Assembly (NCBI GenBank): GCA_964506325.1
Contig: CAZDLO010000112.1
Coordinates: forward strand, 1-10,866
Source: CAINVV01 sp964506325
GTDB taxonomy: Bacteria; Bacteroidota; Bacteroidia; Bacteroidales; Prolixibacteraceae
Length of the DNA stretch: 10,866 bases
Direction of reading: 5' to 3'
The notes under the pieces were generated by a model that was given only the letters and a program-made list of their open reading frames with translations, made no database searches and was not told the origin of the DNA. Of the stretch, positions 6,401 through 10,866 are shown piece after piece. The position numbers and the translations under genes were made by a program. Each line of letters begins with the position of its first letter. Within the stretch, counting starts at the first letter, position 1.

Positions 6401-7396
6401 ATGCCGGATTTAAGTATAAAATATCTTGGGCTAGACCTAAAAAGTCCGGTAATTGCCGGCAGCAGCAGCCTTACCAATTCTATTGAGCATCTAAAAGCCA
6501 TTGAAAAGGCCGGTGCAGGTGCAGTTGTGTTGAAATCTGTTTTTGAGGAGGAGATTTACCTTGAATATTCCCACGAATTTGACAAACTGGGGCCGATGGA
6601 CAATAATCTTGAGTTTCTCGATTACTATGACCTGGAAATTAAAAAGGAAAACCTTAAGAACTATCTGCAACTCATTTCGGATGCCAAAGCCCAGCTTTCA
6701 ATTCCCGTGATTGCCAGTATCAATTGTATTACCTCGCAGGAATGGGGATTCTTTGCCAAAAAAATTGAATCAGCCGGTGCTGATGCCATTGAACTGAACA
6801 TGTTTGTCTCTCCGACCAATCTTTCCCAAAGCAGCCAGGACAATGAAAGCACTTATTTTGATATCATAACCAGGGTCACTCAAAAGGTCTCCATCCCTGT
6901 TTCTGTCAAGATTAGTCCTTATTTCTCCAACCTTGGAGGTCTCATCCGGGATGTATCATTCTCCGGTGTTAAGGGAATTGTCCTTTTCAACAGATTTTAT
7001 TCCCCTGACATAGATATAGACAAACAGGTCATACATGGATCCAATGTTTTGAGTCAGAAAACAGACTATCTTTTACCTCTGCGCTGGATTGCCTTGATGT
7101 CGAACCGTGTCAATTGCGATCTCGCTTCCTCAACAGGGGTTCATGACTGGGAAACTGCAATAAAAATGATCCTTGCCGGAAGCAATGCTGTCCAGGTTGC
7201 CTCGGCACTGTACGAAAAGGGTTTTGATTTTATTGCGGAATTAAATCAAAAGACCTCCGAATGGATGGTCAGCCACAACTATGAAAAAATTGATAACTTT
7301 AGGGGTAAATTGAGCCAGGACAATTCGGTCAATCCATCAGATTTTGAGCGTGTCCAGTTCATGAAAGTTTTTGGTGATTACAAAACAGGTCTATAA
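6401..7396 (+). CDS. DHOD-like FMN-binding TIM-barrel protein without catalytic Cys
   Basis: This 331-residue cytosolic protein has the fold and landmarks of class 1 dihydroorotate dehydrogenases. Lys-45 (VVLKS), Asn-108 (SIN), ELN at 131-133, Lys-170 (VSVKISP) and Asn-197 (LFNRF) match FMN-contacting positions, and the C-terminal phosphate-binding segment AGSNAVQVASALY (259-271) is kept. After ELN, where true class 1 enzymes have LSCPN followed by a loop with the catalytic Cys, this protein reads MFVSPTN with no Cys. The usual GG before the C-terminal phosphate loop is STG (244-246). It is therefore probably not a pyrimidine-pathway enzyme; its substrate is unknown. The ATG at 6401 is one nucleotide after the nfnB stop; a further ATG at 6380 lies inside nfnB and adds seven poorly conserved residues. 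The coupling suggests a joint role with NfnAB. Related proteins, as I recall, often sit beside pyruvate:ferredoxin oxidoreductase genes in Bacteroidota. Confidence 0.8.
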   Translation: MPDLSIKYLGLDLKSPVIAGSSSLTNSIEHLKAIEKAGAGAVVLKSVFEEEIYLEYSHEFDKLGPMDNNLEFLDYYDLEIKKENLKNYLQLISDAKAQLSIPVIASINCITSQEWGFFAKKIESAGADAIELNMFVSPTNLSQSSQDNESTYFDIITRVTQKVSIPVSVKISPYFSNLGGLIRDVSFSGVKGIVLFNRFYSPDIDIDKQVIHGSNVLSQKTDYLLPLRWIALMSNRVNCDLASSTGVHDWETAIKMILAGSNAVQVASALYEKGFDFIAELNQKTSEWMVSHNYEKIDNFRGKLSQDNSVNPSDFERVQFMKVFGDYKTGL

Positions 7397-7406
7397 TCAA
7401 ACCCTG

Positions 7407-9059
7407 ATGTTATTAATGTCAAATTGGATCAAGAAACTATCGGAAGGTTTTGCGCTCAGAAACCTCCTTCCTTCCCTTTTGATATTGTTTTCCTGTTGGT
7501 CCGTCACAGGACAGGATGCCAAAAACTACGACAAAGTAGTCATAGGTGACTTCCGGTACATCCTTCATACAGTGCAGAAAAAAGAGACATTGTACTCTAT
7601 TGCCAGACAATACGACTGCACCCAGGAAGAAGTACTCGCCAATAACAAGAATATTGCAGGGGTAATAAAAAAAGGGATGGTACTCAAAATCCCTGACCAT
7701 TCTTACCAGAGACCACAGGCCGCCAGGGTGGATGAGAACAAATTCATCAAACACCTTGTTAAAAGCGGAGACAATTATTACCAGCTGAAGCTTAAATACG
7801 GAGTGGATGAAGAAGAGCTCCTGAAGTTTAACCCTGAACTTAAAGAGGGATTAAAAATTGGCAAATCGGTTTTAATTCCCAAAAAATCAAAAGCTGAAAT
7901 TGATTCAAATGAGGACTTTTCAGACAATAAGCCGTCCGGAAAGAATTCCTCACCCCCCGGGGAAAAGAGTAACGCTAAAATACTTAATATCGGGCTTTAC
8001 CTTCCCATCTCGGCCTCTATAACCGATAGTCTTAAACCCACCGCCAGGACTCTCAGCTTCCTTGCCTTTTACCAGGGTGCGCTCCTTGCAGCAGACAGGT
8101 TGTCAAAAACCGGAGTAAATACTAAGTTGTATGTTTATGACACAGAAAAACCAAATTCCAAAATAGAGACACTTGTCAAGAAGCCTGAATTCCTGTCACT
8201 CGATTTAATAATTGGGCCGGTATATCCTGAGATTCAAAAATTGGTTTCTGAGTTAAGTGCCAAGAACAGGATCCCAATGGTTTCTCCATTGTCTCAGGAT
8301 GACAGGATTGTGAAGTCCAACCCCTTCTACTTTCAGGTAAATCCAGTTAGAAAGAGACGAATTGAAGCAACTGCAGATTATATTGTAAGAGAATTTCAAA
8401 GAGACAAAATTACCTTTTTCGAAGTTGAAAATGGCAGCCAGGATACAAAACTGATCCGAGACCTGGTCATAAAAAGAAGCATCGCAAAAGGAGCCGGTAA
8501 AAGCCAGATTCAGGTTTATAACCTTTGGTCAAAGGGCACTGAAGCTCTTGAGCCACAGCTAAAGGCAGACAAACCAAATATTTTTGTCCTGGCTGAAATG
8601 AACGAGGTAAACGTAAGCATCGCCATGAACAGGCTGACGTTATTGTCAAAAAAATATCCTGTTGTTCTTTTGGGGCTCCAGGAATTTACCCGAATGCAAA
8701 GCATTGAAACAGAGAATCTCCACAATGTAAATCTTCATTATCTCGCCAACTCATTTGTCGATTACAGTTTTCCTGCTGTAACTGCATTCATTGAGAATTT
8801 TAAAACAGAGTACAGTTCTGAACCATCTATTTTTGCATTTCAGGGGTACGACATACTGACTTACTTCGTTCAGTCTCTTCAGAAATATGATGATGTCAGT
8901 AATGGCATTCCACAAGGGAACAATGAAGGCTTGCTGAATTCGGCCTATCATTTTTCCAGGGTTTCGGAACTGGGTGGTTATTCAAATGATGCTTTTACAA
9001 TCATTGAATACACTACCGGCTATGAAGTTAAATCACTTGGTTTAATCACCGCCAAATGA
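7407..9059 (+). CDS. Exported protein, two LysM domains plus periplasmic-binding fold
   Basis: This 550-residue protein has a basic N-terminus and a hydrophobic segment (about 20-32) ending in FSCWSVTGQD, so it is exported; cleavage near Gly-35/Gln-36 is likely, though LFSC at 27-30 could be a poor lipobox. Two LysM modules follow, each starting with an H(T/L)V segment and ending in (L/V)(K/L)IP (about 51-96 and 113-158), which should bind peptidoglycan. A polar linker (159-190) leads to a type 1 periplasmic ligand-binding fold (about 192-550), with LNIGLYLPIS at its start and IIGPVYPE and RIPMVSPLSQ as typical LivK-like segments. It has no ABC permease nearby, so a sensory, scaffold or cell-wall role fits better than transport. 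The start could be 7407 or 7416; a TTG at 7371 overlaps the previous gene. The 10-nt gap suggests co-transcription with the redox genes, perhaps by chance of genome packing. Confidence 0.85.
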   Translation: MLLMSNWIKKLSEGFALRNLLPSLLILFSCWSVTGQDAKNYDKVVIGDFRYILHTVQKKETLYSIARQYDCTQEEVLANNKNIAGVIKKGMVLKIPDHSYQRPQAARVDENKFIKHLVKSGDNYYQLKLKYGVDEEELLKFNPELKEGLKIGKSVLIPKKSKAEIDSNEDFSDNKPSGKNSSPPGEKSNAKILNIGLYLPISASITDSLKPTARTLSFLAFYQGALLAADRLSKTGVNTKLYVYDTEKPNSKIETLVKKPEFLSLDLIIGPVYPEIQKLVSELSAKNRIPMVSPLSQDDRIVKSNPFYFQVNPVRKRRIEATADYIVREFQRDKITFFEVENGSQDTKLIRDLVIKRSIAKGAGKSQIQVYNLWSKGTEALEPQLKADKPNIFVLAEMNEVNVSIAMNRLTLLSKKYPVVLLGLQEFTRMQSIETENLHNVNLHYLANSFVDYSFPAVTAFIENFKTEYSSEPSIFAFQGYDILTYFVQSLQKYDDVSNGIPQGNNEGLLNSAYHFSRVSELGGYSNDAFTIIEYTTGYEVKSLGLITAK

Positions 9060-9072
9060 AATAAGATCCATA

Positions 9073-9126
9073 CAAATACAAAGCAAAAAAAAGGCCCTGT
9101 CGGGCCTTTTTTTTGCTTTGTATTTG
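9073..9126. terminator. Bidirectional intrinsic terminator, perfect 25-bp stem
   Basis: Arms 9073-9097 and 9102-9126 are exact complements around the loop TGTC. The GC core GGCCC/GGGCC is flanked by A8 and T8, so each strand reads as a strong hairpin followed by a U run. It sits between two convergent genes, 13 nt after the LysM protein stop and 2 nt beyond the gapA stop, and should end both transcripts. Confidence 0.95.
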
Positions 9127-9128
9127 GA

Positions 9129-10142
9129 TTATTTGTGGTCAACCGTATACATGTGAGCAATCAGGTCAACGACTTTATTCGAGTAACCCCACTCATTATC
9201 ATACCATGAAACCACTTTCACAAAAGTATCATTCAAGCCAATACCTGCACCGGCATCAAAAATTGAAGTCCTGGGATCGGTAACGAAGTCTGTGGAAACA
9301 ACATCATCTTCTGTGTAACCAAGAATACCTTTCAGCTCACCTTCAGAGGCAGCCTTCATTGCGGCACAAATTGTCTGATAGGAAGCAGGCTTTGCGAGGC
9401 GGCAGGTAAGGTCCACAACAGAAACATCCGGAGTAGGAACCCTGAAAGACATTCCGGTAAGTTTACCATTCAATTCAGGTATTACCTTGCCTACTGCTTT
9501 GGCTGCACCTGTGGAGGAAGGAATGATGTTCTGAGCTGCACCACGGCCACCTCTCCAATCTTTTGCGGAAGGACCATCGACAGTTTTCTGGGTAGCAGTT
9601 GTGGCATGAACGGTAGTCATCAAACCTTCAATGATTCCAAAATTATCATGTAAAACTTTGGCGATAGGAGCCAAACAATTGGTTGTACAGGAAGCGTTGG
9701 AAACAAAATTCATATCAGAAGAATATTTCCCATGATTTACACCCATAACAAACATTGGTGTATCATCTTTGGAAGGAGCAGACATGACAACCTTCTTTGC
9801 ACCAGCATCCAGGTGAGCCTGGCATTTTTCCTTATCAAGAAAAAGGCCTGTGGATTCTACAACATATTCAGCTCCAACTTCATTCCATTTCAGATCAGCA
9901 GGATTTTTCTCAGAAGTTACCCGGATTTTATTTCCGTTTACAACCAGGAAGTTTCCTTCAACCGAAACTGTTCCTTTAAAACGACCATGTGTTGAGTCGT
10001 ATTTCAGCATATAAGCCATGTAGTTCACATCGATGAGATCGTTGATTCCAACAACTTCAACATCATTTCTTTCGACAGCGGCACGGAAAACCAAACGGCC
10101 AATACGACCGAAACCGTTAATACCAACTTTAATCTTTGACAT
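9129..10142 (-). CDS. gapA: Glyceraldehyde-3-phosphate dehydrogenase, type I
   Basis: This 337-residue protein catalyses the NAD+-dependent, phosphate-using oxidation of glyceraldehyde 3-phosphate in glycolysis, reversibly in gluconeogenesis. The N-terminal Rossmann fold begins INGFGRIGR (8-16). Asp-35 in GINDL occupies the position that selects NAD+ over NADP+. The catalytic Cys-152 lies in SNASCTTNCLAP and the base is His-179 in TTVHATT. Arg-234 in SFRVPTPDV and the closing WYDNEWGYS motif (313-321) bind substrate and shape the active site. The length is normal and the ATG is the only sensible start. It appears to be transcribed alone, from a TAnnTTTG promoter about 50 nt upstream to the shared terminator beyond its stop. 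Nothing unusual is seen in the protein. Confidence 0.98.
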   Translation of the reverse strand: MSKIKVGINGFGRIGRLVFRAAVERNDVEVVGINDLIDVNYMAYMLKYDSTHGRFKGTVSVEGNFLVVNGNKIRVTSEKNPADLKWNEVGAEYVVESTGLFLDKEKCQAHLDAGAKKVVMSAPSKDDTPMFVMGVNHGKYSSDMNFVSNASCTTNCLAPIAKVLHDNFGIIEGLMTTVHATTATQKTVDGPSAKDWRGGRGAAQNIIPSSTGAAKAVGKVIPELNGKLTGMSFRVPTPDVSVVDLTCRLAKPASYQTICAAMKAASEGELKGILGYTEDDVVSTDFVTDPRTSIFDAGAGIGLNDTFVKVVSWYDNEWGYSNKVVDLIAHMYTVDHK

Positions 10143-10199
10143 AATCTATTCGTTTTGAGAATTATAGAAGTATAAAACACCTTTTATAGAAAAGCAAAG

Positions 10200-10207
10200 C
10201 AAAGTTA
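10200..10207 (-). promoter_or_regulatory. Candidate Bacteroidota -7 element for gapA
   Basis: On the minus strand this reads TAACTTTG followed by C, a full match to the TAnnTTTGc consensus. A TTTA lies 22 nt upstream as an imperfect -33 element. The expected start near 10193 leaves a 5' leader of about 50 nt. Confidence 0.5.
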
Positions 10208-10326
10208 AGGATATAATTCATTAACTTAATAAATTTAAGACGCATATAGGTCTCTTTTTACAAAATGTTAACGTAGCGAAATAGATAGGGAAAAAATGGA
10301 CCGTAAAAGAAAGGAGAGTAATGGCC

Positions 10327-10371
10327 AAAAAATTCTGCCTGGCTTCTAAGTCAGCATGACTTTACAGAATT
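10327..10371 (-). terminator. Probable terminator after the 42-residue exported protein
   Basis: On the minus strand, AATTCTG and CAGAATT (plus positions 10365-10371 and 10331-10337) form an outer stem. A six-pair inner hairpin, AAGTCA/TGACTT (10348-10362), lies inside it, and the structure ends in a T6 run (10327-10332). It begins 6 nt after the stop codon at 10377. The two-part shape is less compact than a standard terminator. Confidence 0.5.
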
Positions 10372-10376
10372 ACCAA

Positions 10377-10505
10377 TCAATGCTTTATCCAAACCTTGGA
10401 TTTTTTTGCCGGCCTCGGTTTATAATCACACTCACAACTCTTGCATTGGGCAAAAAGTACTGCGGCAGAAAGTAAAAGGGAAAACAATACAAAAGACTTT
10501 TTCAT
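10377..10505 (-). CDS. Small exported/lipid-anchored protein, paralogue 1
   Basis: This 42-residue protein begins MKKS, followed by a hydrophobic stretch (5-19) ending in LFAQCKS, then a short mature part rich in Cys and basic residues: CKSCECDYKPRPAKK and a terminal VWIKH. The signal could be cut after Ala-19, or Cys-21 could be lipidated through a non-standard lipobox. I do not recognise the family. It shares the N-terminal pattern, QCKS at 20-23, Cys, YKPxPA and a Trp near the end with the next gene upstream, so the two arose by duplication. I start it at the ATG at 10505, at the Lys-Lys signal peptide, not at an upstream frame start that would add 35 unrelated residues. A probable terminator follows. 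Function unknown; a structural or envelope role is only a guess. Confidence 0.7.
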   Translation of the reverse strand: MKKSFVLFSLLLSAAVLFAQCKSCECDYKPRPAKKSKVWIKH

Positions 10506-10628
10506 CCCGGGTGCATCGTTAAAATTAGACAGAAAGACCAATTCGGAATTCCCGAACAAACGAAATGACTGCTGTATCTTTGTAAAAATACACTGCCAGT
10601 TAAGCAACAATGCCCTGCCTGAACTAAA
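10506..10628. other. Spacer between the two small exported genes
   Basis: This 123-nt gap has no T-rich terminator and no clear minus-strand promoter. It contains a five-pair hairpin TTCGG/CCGAA (10542-10556) in the leader of the downstream gene. The two genes may share one transcript. Confidence 0.4.
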
Positions 10629-10760
10629 TTATTTTTGCCAAATGCTGGTTTGCCTTGCAGGTTTGGGCTTATAAGTACAACTGCTGCTGCTGCTTTTGCA
10701 TTGAACTGAAAGTATGGCAACCGCAACAATCAGTGAAAAAATGACAATTGATTTTTTCAT
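10629..10760 (-). CDS. Small exported/lipid-anchored protein, paralogue 2
   Basis: This 43-residue protein starts MKKSIVIFSL, continues with a hydrophobic run to residue 19, then QCKSSSSSCTYKPKPARQ and a terminal IWQK. It is a tandem paralogue of the 42-residue protein downstream: both have Cys-21 after Gln-20, then Lys-Ser, a second Cys five to seven residues on, the YKPxPA motif, and Trp near the end. Serines 23-27 are encoded partly by a short AGC repeat. The same strand and order, 123 nt apart, support a duplicated pair. It lies just downstream of a tRNA-Thr gene on the same strand. A TATTTTTG (10797-10804) between them could be its -7 element, otherwise it depends on read-through. The shared residues in the mature part make a chance frame unlikely. 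Function unknown. Confidence 0.72.
   Translation of the reverse strand: MKKSIVIFSLIVAVAILSVQCKSSSSSCTYKPKPARQTSIWQK
10681..10694 (-). repeat. Short AGC trinucleotide repeat inside paralogue 2
   Basis: On the minus strand AGC is repeated about four and a half times, coding for the serine run after Cys-21. Unit gain or loss would change serine number without a frameshift. Paralogue 1 is two residues shorter at the matching place. Confidence 0.6.
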
Positions 10761-10796
10761 CTTTGGAAATTTCGGTTTACAAAAGTTGGATAGTTT

Positions 10797-10804
10797 CAAA
10801 AATA
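10797..10804 (-). promoter_or_regulatory. Weak candidate -7 element for paralogue 2
   Basis: The minus strand reads TATTTTTG, a TAnnTTTG match between the tRNA 3' end and the small gene. Its -33 position would fall inside the tRNA gene and has no TTTG, so the call is weak. Confidence 0.25.
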
Positions 10805-10813
10805 TCCTAAATG

Positions 10814-10866
10814 AGCCGATGACGAGAATTGAACTCGTGACCCCTTCCTTACCAAGGAAGTACTCT
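10814..10866 (-). tRNA. tRNA-Thr (anticodon GGU), 5' part beyond the window
   Basis: On the minus strand the anticodon arm is CTTCC-TTGGTAA-GGAAG (10844-10860) with anticodon GGT at 10851-10853. A five-base variable region follows, then the T arm ACGAG-TTCAATT-CTCGT (10822-10838) and the acceptor 3' strand CATCGGC (10815-10821) with discriminator T at 10814. CCA is not encoded. The D arm and acceptor 5' strand are cut by the window end. The GGU anticodon reads ACC and ACU threonine codons. Confidence 0.93.

Noticed and set aside
10296..10359. Two short plus-strand frames (17 and 12 residues) near an AAGGAG
   Set aside because: Too short, composition not protein-like, and the second lies within the probable terminator of the minus-strand small gene.
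10575..10582. TATCTTTG on the plus strand, a full TAnnTTTG match
   Set aside because: No -33 element and no plus-strand gene downstream; it would only drive antisense RNA across paralogue 2, so I treat it as chance.
10502..10729. 75-residue minus-strand frame across the small genes
   Set aside because: It is a shadow in another frame; the true frames carry the shared signal peptide and YKPxPA pattern.
1..10866. CRISPR array, transposase, integrase, phage or defence island signals
   Set aside because: No regularly spaced repeats and no such proteins in any frame; the SNF2 helicase alone, beside yciH, is not enough to propose a defence system.

Overview
The window looks like a chromosomal segment of an anaerobic or facultatively anaerobic member of the Bacteroidota. 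The reasons are moderately low GC, candidate promoters of the TAnnTTTG type used by that phylum, few Shine-Dalgarno sequences, and gene types common there: a bacterial SNF2 helicase paired with a SUI1/YciH factor, a LysM plus ligand-binding-fold exported protein, and an NfnA/NfnB pair beside a DHOD-like protein. I see no phage genes, transposase or CRISPR array.

Layout from left to right. Positions 1-196 hold no gene but three consecutive inverted repeats, the first resembling a terminator. Positions 197-3525 carry a minus-strand pair: a SUI1/YciH-family factor followed 23 nt later by a large SNF2-family helicase with a TTG start. Positions 3526-4064 are a 539-nt divergent intergenic region with a candidate promoter in each direction, an FNR-like dyad (CTGAT-N4-ATCAA) just upstream of the rightward -7 element, and a long rightward leader with an orphan strong Shine-Dalgarno sequence. 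Positions 4065-9059 hold four tightly packed plus-strand genes: an NfnA/PyrK-like flavoprotein, an NfnB/GltD-like iron-sulfur flavoprotein, a DHOD-like FMN barrel without the usual catalytic cysteine, and an exported LysM plus periplasmic-binding-fold protein. A perfect 25-bp stem (9073-9126) separates this operon from the convergent gapA gene (9129-10142). Beyond gapA, on the minus strand, are two tiny exported or lipid-anchored proteins of 42 and 43 residues that are clearly paralogous; the window ends inside a tRNA-Thr(GGU).

The most interesting part is the redox operon. The first two genes keep the cofactor ligands of an NfnAB/Sud-type NAD(P)H:ferredoxin oxidoreductase, including an Asp in the [2Fe-2S] site and a Glu where dihydropyrimidine dehydrogenase has a Gln ligand. 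The third gene, one nucleotide further on, is an FMN barrel that looks unsuited to dihydroorotate oxidation. Because NfnA belongs to the same family as PyrK, the partner of class 1B DHOD, a three-subunit complex with an unknown substrate is a reasonable inference but is unproven. The tandem micro-peptides are a second, smaller novelty.
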